A DNA stretch of 64,000 nucleotides from Camellia lanceoleosa (taxonomy: Eukaryota; Streptophyta; Magnoliopsida; Ericales; Theaceae). Shown piece after piece: positions 33,263 to 45,720 of this stretch (positions within the stretch are counted from its first letter, which is position 1; each line of letters opens with the position of its first letter). The notes under the pieces were generated by a model. The model did no database searches and was not told the origin of the DNA. It saw only the letters and a list, made by a program, of their open reading frames with translations. The DNA is taken from the NCBI GenBank assembly GCA_025200525.1, contig CM045762.1, positions 79,171,217-79,235,216 on the forward strand. The letters are read 5' to 3'. The position numbers and the translations under genes were made by a program.

Positions 33263-35467
33263 GTGAAAATTTGTAACGACTAGTTACTTTTTTTTGTGAG
33301 TGAAAAAGTTAATATAATATTTGACTTTTTTAACTGATGAGAAATAAAGACATTGATTTTTTAATTTTTTTAATTTAAAAATTAACTTTTTGTTTAGTAG
33401 ATTCGAAACCAGGCCTAATTTGTGGTAGAGGTTGGATAGTGATGGAGAACAGGCAATGAGTACTCACAATAGAGTCATGATTTAAATATGTTGAAGAGGG
33501 GGGCATGTGGCGAAGTAATAATAAAAGAATGGGGTTAGGAAAAGAAGGCCAAAAAAAAAACAAACTCAAGTGGACTTTGGGATGTTGTGGTTGAGAATTG
33601 TTGATTGTTTGTTTAGAAAACAAACAAAGAAAGAAGGCGAAATTTCACCAACAGTCCTATAGTTTCTTAGTCTATGTTATTTCAATTGTAACATATTTAT
33701 CTTTTAATTTTACTTTTCATGTCAAATAAGGAATGTTAGATTTTGAATGGAAAAAAGTATTATGTACAGTGACAGCTTAGGATTTGCACTATATAGGCAA
33801 GATGTACAAGATTAAGGTTCAAAGATACAGAAAAAATTATAACCCAACAAGTAACCTAATCTTAGTAGCTATCTACAACGTTAGGAAAAAATTAAAATGC
33901 TACCCAATACTAGATTGAACCTGACAAAAAGGACGGTTATTCTCATTATAATTTTATGGTGGAAGCTTGCATAAGATTTTTAGTTATTTATCTTAAGTTT
34001 TCTTTCTTCTGCTTGGTTGGCTAGTCGCAAATCAATCATTCTCCCTTTAATTAAAGGTGGTGCTTGGGCATTGGTTTAGTGAAGGTGGGTGTGTGGTTAA
34101 CACTTTCTATCAAAAAATAGACGGAACTTATCTATTGTCCTTGTTTGACACGGCGCGTGTCAAATTAGAGCGTATATATGTTATAATTGAAATGATAAGG
34201 ACTAAATTAAAACTTAAAAGAAATTATAGGGGAGAGAGAGAGAGAAAGAGAGAGTAGAAGTGAGGAGGGGTGTGGGTTGGCTGGTTGGTGGTAGTGTTTG
34301 TTTTTTGTGTGGTGTGTGTGGCTGTTGTTGTATTATTAATAACAACCGTGCAGATATTATGAAGCCAGTTTTCAAATAAGGATTTGGACCCACTCACCAC
34401 CTCCACCTTATGATCATGTTGATATTGGTGATGTGTGACAACGACTAAAGAAATTCACTGGAAAAAAGAGTCTGATATTTTAGTTGTTTGTAGGAACAAA
34501 ACAAGTAAAGTATTGTGTGTGCAATTCACCAATGCAAATGCAAATGCAATGAAAAGTTAAATGATAGATGTCCACACACTCGAAATCACTACTTTTGTCT
34601 CTCAATTCTGGCCGTCCACCTACTGACTTACCAGCTGTTTGTTTAAAGTATAAAATTAATTGATAGAGACCCCCAAAATGATCCTGAATCATTCATGTCA
34701 TTGTCAAACAAAACTCTGAAAAAAAATTCAAATACATCAATAGCCAATACATCAGTAAAGGTCACGGGAGTCATCTTTTGTGGAAATCCCAAACATTTTC
34801 ACACTAATTTCTATTTAAATTGTAGGAAGAATTTAAAAAGACAAAATAATAATAATAATTCTTATTCCAATAACAAATTAAATCTTAAAATTTGATTTTT
34901 TTTTTTAAAATTTTTTTTTTTTAACTAAACATTTAGAAATTGGCCACAATCACAACATCTTGTTTATTTTTATTAAGATTACTTAAAAAAAAAAAAAATA
35001 CCCTATTTGAATGAAAAGTTAAAAATACCCTATCATTTTTTTAAAAAACAAAGAAAAAGTTTTATTAAAATTCAAAAGTAGTAAATTTCACAGCAGTAAG
35101 CAAAAAAAGAGGTCCCATCATGTCACGGTTTAGTACAGATAATAATCTAGTAGGAGTCTCCAAAAGAATACCATCCTAAAGCAAGTAGCTTTCCTTAGCC
35201 AAAAAGTGTACACAAAACAAAATTTGATGCTTTTGGAGCCCCACTTCTTTAAGCCCTTATCTATCAAAATAGCTCCCCCACCTACTTTAAACCCCCCTCC
35301 ATAATTTCCAAAATATCCCCTCCTACTTTGTACCCCCACCCTTACCTCACTAGCACTTTCTCCGGCAGACCCCCGCTAGCCCTCACTTTCGTCAACCTAC
35401 TTCTTCACCTTTTTTACCAGATCTGTCAACCCCTCACCCTACCCTTCACACTTGCTGTCTCTGTCAA

Positions 35468-35469
<2 letters not shown>
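33263..35469. other. Intergenic stretch, no gene seen
   Basis: A (GA)n run at about 34230-34256 and GTGTGTG-rich sequence near 34270-34320. The part 35110-35469 is C-rich on this strand but has no convincing gene. Confidence 0.45.

Positions 35470-35512
<43 letters not shown>
35470..35512 (+). repeat. Microsatellite (CT)n
   Basis: About 21 uninterrupted CT units. Confidence 0.97.
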
Positions 35513-35514
<2 letters not shown>

Positions 35515-35799
35515 CATTTCCGCAATCCCGCCACCCTTACAGTGCCGCAACATCCCAGACTAAGACAAAGCGAGATCGACAATAAGAGATAAAAATAGAG
35601 AGATCGAAGTCATAGCTCTTGGTTCGAAAAACCAACGCCGAACAAACAATGGTAGTTCGGGGATAGATCATCAAACAAATGGCAGCAATTTGGATGTAAT
35701 GGTGGTGGTTCGGTAAAACTTTATAAATTGCAAAAGCAATGGATGCAGTTAACAGAAAATTTAGTAGAAAATTTAATAAAATTTTTAGAGTCTCTAGTA

Positions 35800-36979
35800 T
35801 TACTCAATTTCAATAGACCCCCTTAAACTATCATCATTTTTCACTTAGGACCCTTAATGTTTAAAACTCAACACTTAACCCCCCTTCAACTCCCTTCAAC
35901 TCTATAAATTGCAAAAGCAATGGATGCCGTTAACAGAAAAAGCTTGATTACCTTTTTGCCCATCAACCATCATCTAACCTTTATCTTCCTCAATTTTGCA
36001 GTGGATGCCCTTAACAGAAAAAGTTTGATTGCCTTTTTGGCCATCAACCGTCACTATCTAACCTATATCTTCCTCAAACATCTGCCCGCCGACCACCAAC
36101 TGATTGAAACCCCCCATACCAGCCACTCTCTCTCTCTCTCATATCAACCGCACCCCATCATCAACAACTGCCTCTTTTAGCATTAACAGTCAACTGAAAC
36201 CCCTCCCACATCATCCATTCTCTCTCCCTTACCAGAATACATGAACTGGGTCTCTCTCTCATACATAGCAAACTAGGTCTTTATTTTGCCTAATTTATAT
36301 GAGCCCACCATCAGCGACTATTTTTCCCAATTTAACCCACCACCAGTTCAGTTCCATTAAGTAATCTGCTGATGCCTCTTTTGTAGAAATAATTTTTTTG
36401 GAAGCAAAGGTTAACAGATTCACAATCAATCTATTTGTCTTGTAACGCTTCCAAACCTTTGTATACTAAAAAAACTATGTCACTGGAATTAATGCACAAG
36501 AGATTCAAATGTTATAGTTTGTGCGAGAGAATAAAATTCATCCATGCACGAGTTATTCTTCCTACCACAAAAACGAGACTCATGTTCGCTTAGTCGGTGG
36601 TAAGTGAATGGTTCCAGTGGTTTTTGTAGCTATGTCAATCAACAACATTCAACAATTGGTGGGTGATTCACAATTTTTGGTTAACATAATCTATTGACTG
36701 TTGGGGTTCATTGGTGTGCTATACCTATATGTATGAAGCATATATATAAGCCCTGATTGGCTATGAGATAACAAAATAAGGGCAATTTAATCCTCAAATT
36801 TTATTTAGTCTGTCATGTGCCAATCACATGTTTCCATCCAAATTTCAAACTATTTACTTACATAGAGGGTCAAGTGTCACAAGATATAACATAAAGGAGG
36901 CAAAGTGTTGAGTTTTAAACTTTAGGGAGGCAAAGTAAAAAGTGACAATAGTTCAAGGGGGTTTATTGTAATTTACCCA
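35800..36979. mobile_element. TIR element (about 1.2 kb)
   Basis: The left arm reads ATAGACCCCCTTAAACTAT, then CACTTAGGACCC and GTTTAAAACTCAACACTTA. The right arm inverted reads ATAAACCCCCTTGAACTAT, then GTTTAAAACTCAACACTTTG. Arms are about 90 bases. Inside, about 35890-36060, is a two-copy tandem repeat of roughly 100 bp (GGATGCCGTTAACAGAAAAAG / GGATGCCCTTAACAGAAAAAG, then CATCAACC...CTAACC). No transposase frame. Confidence 0.6.
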
Positions 36980-37282
36980 AATAGAACCTATCAAACGAAA
37001 GATTGTGTCTCATACACGAGTAGGGTCAGCTAGGGTTGTCTACAACACAAACAAGTGTACAGTTATTTTCAATAAATTAATAGCTCCTAAAGCAAGATTG
37101 TTGTGTAAAAAGACTAAAATGGAATCCAAGAAAGCGCTAAAATGGAATCCATGGTTACCGCAAATTGAATACAAAAAAAAGAGCAATAATACATACCACC
37201 AGTAAATGTGACCAAATCACAACCCACCAATGTGAAAATCCAAGAAGAAACTTTCAACCATATGTTAGCAATTGCAAGAGTT

Positions 37283-40200
37283 TTAAGAAAGATTGATGGG
37301 TTGGCCACACAAATGCTCCAACTCGCTTTCTAAAACTTTCGACAAATTTGCTTTAGTCCGCCTATAAACCCAAGCTTGAGCATCTTGATCCCAATCAAAC
37401 CTTGATGGACCACTGCATCAAGAATATAATTTTTCAGACAATCAGAGAAAAGACAAAGTGCAAAAAGGTTATTCTATTCAAAATTTAAACATCGTTTGGT
37501 GGGATCAAAATTTCCCTCCTCTTTATATTCCTTCAGGATTTATTGAGATGACTGAAAAAAAAACTAATGGTGAAAAAAGGCCCAAATATTAGTGGGATCA
37601 CATCACATTATACAGCCACAAAATTGTTCTGTATAGATGGACAACCTTCATGGATTAGGAAAAAGAAATGGAGTTCAAACTCATTAAGATGCATTTGGAA
37701 AGTGACTTTGAAGATGATTATCGTGGAGCACAGTTTTCCTGCTTTCGACAGTGGTACTGTTGGTGCTGTTGCTGATATGTGCGAATCAAAACTCACCGCA
37801 TGGCACATGGCCACCAAGCCTAAACGATATAATTTAACGGAGTACAAGGGATAAAGAAATCTGCAAACTCTTGACCTTTCTTGCCACCCATACTGATCCT
37901 CTCTCTCTCTCCCCCTTCGACTTTCCCATTCTCCACTTTTTTTTTTTTGGCCTCACTTGTATTTTATGTTCAACATTAATCATATATATTAGCAGAGCCA
38001 CAGTCAGAGTAACAATAAACTGAAACAGTGACACCTCACCAAAATCTGTATGCACTGTTGGACACAGATATCAAAATATTAGAAGAACGGAATGAAGAAG
38101 AAACCTCTGTTACTCTTTGTCTGTAAAAAAAAACACAAATGGGAAAACGAAGATGGCAAGACGAAGAGAGAGAAAAGGAGGGAATTCACTTGGGATGGGG
38201 GAGAGAAGAAAAAACAAAATTATAATGTTTAATCAGGTGGCCCATGTGCCACACAGCTAGTTTTGATTCACACAGATCAGTAAGATAACAGCACTAAGAG
38301 CAATTTCAACCATACTGTCCATTTTTCACTAGTTAAAATATATATGTATAAAAAAAATAAATAAAAAAAGATCGATTCTTTATTTTACCTAATTACTTTT
38401 TTTATCTATGTACTCCAACAATGCTACTCTTTATTGTACCTATCTATACACACAACACAAATTGTTTAAAGAGCCTCCCAAAACTCTTCAAATGTAGCTA
38501 GTCTTGAAGAATTTTGTTAAAATAACTATTCTAATAGCTAGCCCGTTAGAGTGACTAAAATATGATAATGCCAACTATAATAGCTAGCGGGCCTTGTTAA
38601 TAGCAAAACAGTGCCTGATTATCATGATGATGGGAGGATTAGAAATAGATAATACTGAATTCTGAATGTCATGATTTTCACACCAGCAAAGAACTTGGCC
38701 AATTATGAACTTGAGAAGTCATAGGTTCTGGACTCCATATAGGGATGATACACACAAGTTAACTTATGGCCAAGCACACAAACAACATGGAACATAGTTA
38801 TCAGAACCAAACCTAAAATTAAATCAGTTAAGGGACTAGTTCATTGGTTCAACTGGTTATATAATTAATAAATTAATAAATATAAATATATAAATATGAA
38901 AATAGAAAATAAGATAAAATGTTACAAAAAATACTTTAATACTTAACCATGAATAAAATTTCTATGAAACATCATATTTCATCAATTAATTTATTTGTGG
39001 GAGTGAGTTTTGTGTAATTTTGTAACTGAAACTCTGACAGTGTTTCTCCAGTCCCAATTGTTCAATCTTTCTCACATGTTTTGTTTTATTTATCCTTTTA
39101 CTTTATGTTTGCTAAAGACTAAAATGGCAATAGTTATTTAATACTGGAGTGGAATTAATTTTAAGCAAATAGAGGTTTTTAACAATTTTACATGACTTGG
39201 CCTGTTCTGAGTGAACTGCACAGTTCAATTGGTTCTACAAAGAACTGGTTGTTCCATAGTTCAAAGTGGTTCACTAGCATTTCTGGTATAATATTAGAAC
39301 CAAACCAGTCTAAGGTCTGGTTCCTCGTTTAACAGCTGAATTGGTTGGCTTGGGTTGGTTCTGATAACGCTAATTTGGACCGATAACAAGATTACTATCT
39401 GAACCAAGATAGACCAGACCAAAGTTTTTAAAGGCGAATGCGTACTTTAAGGCATTTTACCTCTCATGAGGCGAGGCGAAAGCCTCAGGGCGTTGAGGCG
39501 TAAGCATTTCAAATTTCAAATTTTAATATTTACTGAATAAATTAAATATTTTTAAACAGTTAAAAAAATAAAAACAAAATTAAATATAAATATGTAAATA
39601 TTTTTCGCTTTAATGCGTTGAACATTTTACTATATAGAAGGAAGTTTTCCTTCACTGAAAGAGAAATCGATATTCTTAACTTCAGTGATTGGGCTTCTCA
39701 CTTGACTATTAACTATGTTTTTCTTGATTGATTATTTACTTAATTTTTCTTTTAGAATATAGTTGTAAAAATATATTCTTTTTAATTTTTTATGTTTAAA
39801 CAATCTAATAGACTAAATTTAACAAATGCCCAAGGCAACTTCTGCAGGTGCATACTCCTCACATGCTTATGCGCAAAAAGCGTAAAAAGCGCACTTAAGG
39901 CGCATGTCTCAAACTATGATGCGCAAGCCTTTGGGGAGTAATGCCTAAAAATCAAAGCCTTGATGCGTTTTACCTTAGCCTCAAGGCGAGGCGAGCATCG
40001 AGGCGAGCCTCAAGAAAGCCTTTTAAAACTCTGGACCAGACAAAAAGTTCCCTCCATCATGGATATGTGAGCATATAGGCTTCAAATACACTGCCGAAGA
40101 AAATGTGCAGAATCAAAAAAACATATTTTGTAATATTAAAATGTCCATGTGTGTGTGCATTTTACGATAAGTTAGAGCATTAGAACATGTGTGTGTGTGT

Positions 40201-42993
40201 GCGCGCGTGTTTCAGATAAGGCATCAGAACCTTTATGAAACAAAACTTGAAGCATGAACTTATAAACCCTAGAATGAACCCGGGCTTCCAATGAGCTCAT
40301 AACAAAACATAGATATGGAAGCAGATCATTGAATAAACACAGGTTTTTCTTATTTTAACACATTAATCTTTAATTTTGTTTCCACATTAGGAAATGTTAT
40401 GGTTAAACTATTTCCATATCAGTCATCAGGCTGTCTGTCAGCAGACTCAGCACAGTGCAATCCCCACAGGACTGTAACCTTTTGATCTACATCAAGCATT
40501 TTGTACAATCTCCTATCCAAATTTTGTTTTAATCTTTGAAGATTCTGTTTTTAGCACATTCATCATTTGAATAATGCAGATGACAGCACAAGGGGCCTAC
40601 TAAATTTCTTCAAAAAAACACGAGGATAAACATTTTGTAGCAAAGTTACACATAAATGACATTAATCAACAACAGGGCAAATGCATCAACTCATTTTGTA
40701 CGAAGTAACTACCTTACAGGGGAAGACAGCCAGATTTGTCTGTTAGGTGTTTGTTTGTTCAATACATAGGTGCCCGAAGTCCCAAGCTTCATTGTTAAAA
40801 CCTGGTTCTGCCAAATCAATGCCAGAGGTATGTGAGAACAAACACAATTTTTTCAAAAGTTGAAAAATATGAACAATAAATAATCAGTCTCACCCCATAA
40901 TCTATATCGAAACCATCAATATCGACAGAATCCCCATATTCCTATCACGAGAAAAAACAATGCCCAATTAGACCAAAGTGGTTATCTCATGACTTAAACC
41001 CATAACCTCAAGGTTATTAGGCCCAAGTTTTAAACAAGATGTTGAGATTGTGGAATGATTTCAAATAACTATTTTCACCAAGTTATTTGAAATGCATCAA
41101 TATAAAGCTATCAAATCTATTCATGATATCTAAATTTAAAATATTACATTGAATTGAAAGATATACTTCTCAAATAATTGATGTCAAATCCATTCATTTC
41201 AACCTAAAAATTTCTGAGATCATCCACTAGAACACCCACTCCATAAAAATTTAGTTGAAAGACCAATTAATTGTATTGCATGTTAAGGTGGGATAGCTTA
41301 AGGCTCATGGATTTGAATAGGAAAAGAGAAAAAGTGCGTGAAATGTAGCTATATTTCATTTACATTTTACCAACTTTTTTCATTTCTCTTTACAAATTCT
41401 AACCCAAATCCATGATCCAAAAGCAACCTAAAGAAAGAGGAACAAGTTATGTTAGCTAAAAGGATCACACATAGTACCCGTGTTTTAAAAAGCTCTAGGC
41501 GCATTGAGGCGCTAAGGTCTCCTAGAGCTTAAGCGTGAAGCACAAGACAAGAAATGCGCCTCACCGAAACAAAGTGAAAGTCGTTGAAGATAACCAAAAT
41601 ATTAATATAAGTGAAATTTTTAACATAAAACAAATATTCTTGAAATTTCAACCAAAAAAAAAAAAAAGAACGACATTCAATATTTCAAAAATTATGAAAA
41701 ATAACATTTAACGTTTCAAAATTTTCTTAAAAATAACATTCAATCTTATTTTGCCTATACTATTTATCTTTATCAATTTATTAACGTGATTATTATTTTT
41801 TTAAAGATAAGGAACTCACACCATACCTCAGTGGTTTTAATTTTAAATCGGGACCAAATTGCCTGCTAGTTTCAATCATTGGCTCTAAACTATTGTAATT
41901 TACTACTTTGAAAAGAATCTCAAAGCCATATATCCATCTTGCAATCCCAGAGTTTTTGCTTAATGTCTAGAGCTTTTTTTGATATGAAAATTGGGGCTCA
42001 AAGCATGTGTTTACATTTTATATTAAAGGGGTTGTAATTCCATATGGTTACACACACAAAGATGGAGCAAAAATTTAAATGAAGCGCATGAGATGTGTGC
42101 CTTGCACCTAAACCTAAGGCGCGCACCGCAAATGCGCCTTTCCTACTACGCCTCACCTCAAGCTGTCCGAGGCGCCTTAGGTGCATCTTGGTGCACCTCG
42201 CACCTAAGTGCATGCTTAGGCGTGCCTTTTAAAACACTGGACAGCACGAGCCAACACAATAGTATCCTTCAGTTTAAGGCCAAGAAGGATCCATCCACTA
42301 TCAACGAAAACAATTTGCCTTGGAGAATTCATAAAATTTGTATGAATGACTATTGGGCTTCAAGTAAAAACAGGTACATCCAAAACCTAACTATTAGACC
42401 AGAACTCATTAATATTAGACATTTTGTCACCATCACCTCTAATTTCTCTAGCAGATCATGTATTGTGGAATCAGCTAGGTTGTGAAATTCATCCTCCTGC
42501 AGTACACAACTGTATTCACATTAATCATTAGCAATTAAACCTTCACCGCTAACAATCCAATATTTAAAAACCAAAATTGGAAAGAAAAAAAAAAAAAAAA
42601 GGTTAATGGTCAAAATTCGCAATCTTTTCCTTTCTCATGAAACCATAATACACTGTTTGGTTGCTAAGAAAATGTAGGAAGAGAATCGAAATTAAAAAAT
42701 TAAAAACACTTGGTTGAAGTTAGAAAGGATACGCACCGGTAATCGATGGTCGCAGGGCCTTCGCCGCCATCGACATTGAGGGGGCGAGAGCAGAAGCTTC
42801 TAGAAGGGGGTGAGAGAGATGGTCTGCGAGCACACTTGGAAGCTTCTAGAAGGTACGTAGAAGAACATAGAAACGATTTGTTGATCGTAGATGAAGAAGA
42901 TGAAGGGGGTTTGAGAGCTCTGGAAACCAGTTTTCTGAGTAGAAGCAACTTCGTAGAAGAACAAGGAGAAGCCATTTTCTCGTTTGCTTCCAA
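37283..42993 (-). CDS. FH: Frataxin, mitochondrial (5 exons, 200 aa)
   Basis: Minus-strand exons: 42737-42993, 42437-42509, 40894-40941, 40713-40807, 37283-37412. All junctions are GT...AG, the frame is kept across all five (603 nt), and it ends in TAA. Residues 1-75 are rich in R, S and L ([20 protein letters not shown]), as in a mitochondrial presequence. The frataxin fold follows: [20 protein letters not shown] (88-107), the acidic strand [20 protein letters not shown] (111-130), [20 protein letters not shown] (144-163), then WVYRR (172-176) and a C-terminal helix. Known role: iron-sulfur cluster assembly in the matrix, helping cysteine desulfurase and iron delivery. Acidic residues in the first helix and strand, used by the family for metal and partner binding, are present. 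Met1 was taken; Met7 is an alternative start. Introns of 3,300 and 1,495 nt hold hAT-type elements. Confidence 0.93.
38298..38590. repeat. Dispersed AGAGCAAYTYCAAC repeat in frataxin intron 4
   Basis: An uninterrupted copy of the repeat split at 16376-17180: same start (AGAGCAATTTCAACC), same inner phrases (CCATTTTTCAC, ACTCCAACAATGC) and same right part (GAATTTTGTTAAAATAACTA). Confidence 0.4.
39420..40033. mobile_element. Non-autonomous hAT element (614 bp) in frataxin intron 4
   Basis: The ends are CAAAGTTTTTAAAGGC and, inverted, CAGAGTTTTAAAAGGC. The flanks are the identical 8 bases GACCAGAC (39412-39419, 40034-40041), a hAT signature. Subterminal regions carry many GGCGAGGCGA/TGAGGCG motifs at both ends, as hAT transposase sites often do. 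The middle is AT-rich and non-coding. It lies in the 3.3-kb intron of the frataxin gene. Confidence 0.9.
41478..42239. mobile_element. Non-autonomous hAT element (about 760 bp) in frataxin intron 2
   Basis: The ends CCGTGTTTTAAAAAGC and, inverted, CAGTGTTTTAAAAGGC match those of the intron 4 element. The flanks CATAGTAC and GACAGCAC agree at only 5 of 8 bases, so the duplication is decayed or the left edge is off by a base or two. Subterminal repeats are GCGCATTGAGGCGC on the left and CGAGGCGCCTTAGGTGC on the right. Non-coding. Confidence 0.7.
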
Positions 42994-43429
42994 GATCAGC
43001 CCTCGGCTTCATATGAACCGTGAGATATTAGGCCCGAACTATAGAAGCCCATAAACCGCTTCCACAAATCTATTGGGTTGTTGTTGGGCTTCACCCAAAT
43101 CAAAATCAAACTATTTTTTGGGACGCTTCCCACCTCCTATAAACTATAAACTAAACTTATTTACTTGTAAAGGCTTCGTTTAGAAACATATTGTTTTAGT
43201 AATTTTCTTGATTAAAATATGATTAAAAAAATTAATATATTTGGGATGATTTTTTAACTTTTTATAAAAAGTTGTGTAAAAAGTAGAGAGAAAAGAGAAT
43301 CTTTAACTTTTTAGTATAAGTTGTTAGCTTTTTGATTCTTTTTAGTAATTTCTTGACTTTTTAACTAAAAAAGTCACTTGCCAAACGAGGCCAAGTCTCG
43401 AGTATAGATAAATTTCTTATTTAATAATT
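42994..43429. other. Upstream region of frataxin, then AT-rich DNA
   Basis: The first 100 or so bases are less AT-rich and would hold the frataxin promoter and leader on the minus strand. No TATA box is obvious. The rest is AT-rich with no feature. Confidence 0.4.
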
Positions 43430-43818
43430 TTTCTGATAATTAATAGTATTTTTTTATCAAAAATTATTAAAAAAGTCACTAATTGTTAATTTTTAGTAAC
43501 AATTTAAAAAAATTTATAAAAAATGTCACTAATTATAAATTTTAGCAATAGTTTAAAAAAATCGTCATAAAAAAGTCATTAATTTTTAACTTTCAGTGAC
43601 AATTTAAAAAATTTATCACAGAAAAATGTTACTAATTATAAATTTTAGCGACAATTTATAAAAATCATGACAAAAAAAGTCACTAATTGTCAATTTTTAG
43701 TGACATACAAAAAATCTTCACAAAAAAATATTTTTAACGACGATTTTACGAAGACTTATTTTGAATATGACTTGATGGGAATTAAATTCAACTATTATGA
43801 CCTATTGATAGTTTACCT
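43430..43818 (-). repeat. Second copy of the tandem-repeat-filled element, truncated
   Basis: On the minus strand it starts AGGTAAACTATCAATAGG and continues like 16609-17058, with about five degenerate CACTAATTGTCAATTTTTAG/CAATTTAAAAAAAT repeats of roughly 60 bp. The far end of the first copy is missing here. Confidence 0.5.
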
Positions 43819-44941
43819 AAAAATTTTAAAGATTAGGCTTCTCTTAAATCTCCATTTCAACTCTAGAGAACTTGGGGGTTCATAGAACTCTATTATAGTT
43901 CTATTTTAATAATTTAAACTATTCATTTTGTAGGATTCTCTGTATATATCATTCATAAAAAATTAAAAAAAATTAGGTCAATTTAATAATTATAACTTTT
44001 TATTTTATTTTATTTTTCTCCAAAAAAATTGATGGTGTATTTTTAAAAATATATTTGCTACACTTTTTCAAAAATAAATAAGATAAAATGAAAATATTAT
44101 AATTATCAGATAGACTAAATTTTTTTTATTGATAATATACATTGAGGACACTACAAATTAATAGTTCTAATCATCAAAATGGGTCTCATGGTGAACTCCA
44201 CAAGCTCAAGTTCTCTCAAGTTGATATTTGAATTTGAGAAAAGCCCAACCCAATTTGTTACATATTTGGGAAAATTCTATGGTACATGCTCCTCAAAAAG
44301 TGTACCATGTGCATCATGTCATATATTTTTGTGGTGTATGTTATGCTTTTTTATGATAAATGTTACACAATTTGTTGGTAGAGTTATAATAATTTGTGGT
44401 TCATTAATGAAATTATGCATTTTGTAGTAATATTACAGTTTTTTTATCCAAACATTTTCTTACCAAAAAATATGTAATATTACCATAAAAGCGCGGAACT
44501 TCATTTCTTAATTGTAAATTGTCGTAATTCTAACCCAAAAAAAAAAAAAAATGTAACATTTACCACAAAAATGTATAACACATACTATAAAAATGTATAA
44601 AAAGAGTGCATATAATACATACATTTTGAGTTGTATATATCATCGCATTACGCACATATTTGCTCCTTCTTTTGATAATGAGAAAATTTTATGACTTTTT
44701 TAAATGTATGTTTTGTATTTGTGAAATGATCATTTAGTACTTGTAATAATACTTAGAAATTTATCAAAGTGATAAATTATTGAAACATTTATTTGGCTCT
44801 GTTTATGAGTTTTGATTTATTTTTAATTTGTTTATATTAATTTATATTGAAATATGATATGAAAAGTGAAATTATAGTTAAATTGTATTTTTAAAAAATG
44901 TTTTTATAATTATAAATTTATTATTAAAAGTTGGAGCAAGA
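43819..44941. other. AT-rich intergenic stretch, no gene seen
   Basis: No recognisable gene or structured repeat on either strand. Confidence 0.5.
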
Positions 44942-45720
44942 TTTATTAAAATAACTAGGGTTATTTACACGGATACTCCTAAGCTATTGAGAAGTACTAT
45001 TTTGATTTCCTAAACTATGAAAACATACAATAGACCCTTTAAACTATTGAGAAATATCACTTTGACTCCCTAAACTATAAAAACGTACAAATGAACCATT
45101 TAAACTATTGAGAAGTATCATTTTGACATCCTAAACTATAAAAGCGTACAAATGGATCCCTAAACTATAAAAGCGTACAAATAAACCCCCTAAACTATTG
45201 GTGTGTTTCACTTTAACCCCTTCTATTACTGCACCGTTAGTTAAACCAAACTTTTGACATTTTTTAATTGAAAATACCCTTCAACACTCTATATAACACA
45301 CCTAGTAGCACTTTCTTTCAATTTTTCTCATTTTTTTGTTTTATTATTTTTTTAAATACTCTTTTTGTGAAAATATATTTACAAAGAATATTTAAAAATA
45401 ATTATAATGGATGAATGCTTATATTTAAAAATAATAATAATAATGGAATTATAAATATATAGAATATTGAACGGTATTTCACCTAAAAAAATGTTTAAGA
45501 GTTTAGTTTAACTCATGCTACAGTAATATAAGGAGTCAAAGTGGAACATGTCAGCAGTTTAGGGGATCCATTTGTACACTTTAATAGTTTGAGGGTCAAA
45601 ATAATATTTCTCAATAGTTTAAAAGGGTCCATTTATACGTTTTTATTATTTAAGGGGCAAAATGATATTTCTCAATAGTTTAGGGATATCCGTGTAAACA
45701 ACTCTAGTTATTTTAATAAA
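44942..45720. mobile_element. Fold-back element with long terminal inverted repeats (779 bp)
   Basis: Both ends read inward TTTATTAAAATAACTAG and then TTTACACGGATA (GGGTTA or GAGTTG between). The inverted match continues for about 250 bases. Each arm is itself made of repeated CCTAAACTATNAAAACGTAC / AACTATTGAGAAGTATCATT units of about 60 bp, four or so on the left and three on the right. The AT-rich centre has no coding capacity. Confidence 0.8.

Noticed and set aside
37567..37854. A 95-codon plus-strand frame in frataxin intron 4
   Set aside because: No recognisable domain, inside an intron of the opposite strand, and no signals for an independent gene.
42746..43054. A 102-codon plus-strand frame opposite frataxin exon 1
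   Set aside because: It is the antisense shadow of a real exon, which has correct splice sites and continues into four further frataxin exons.
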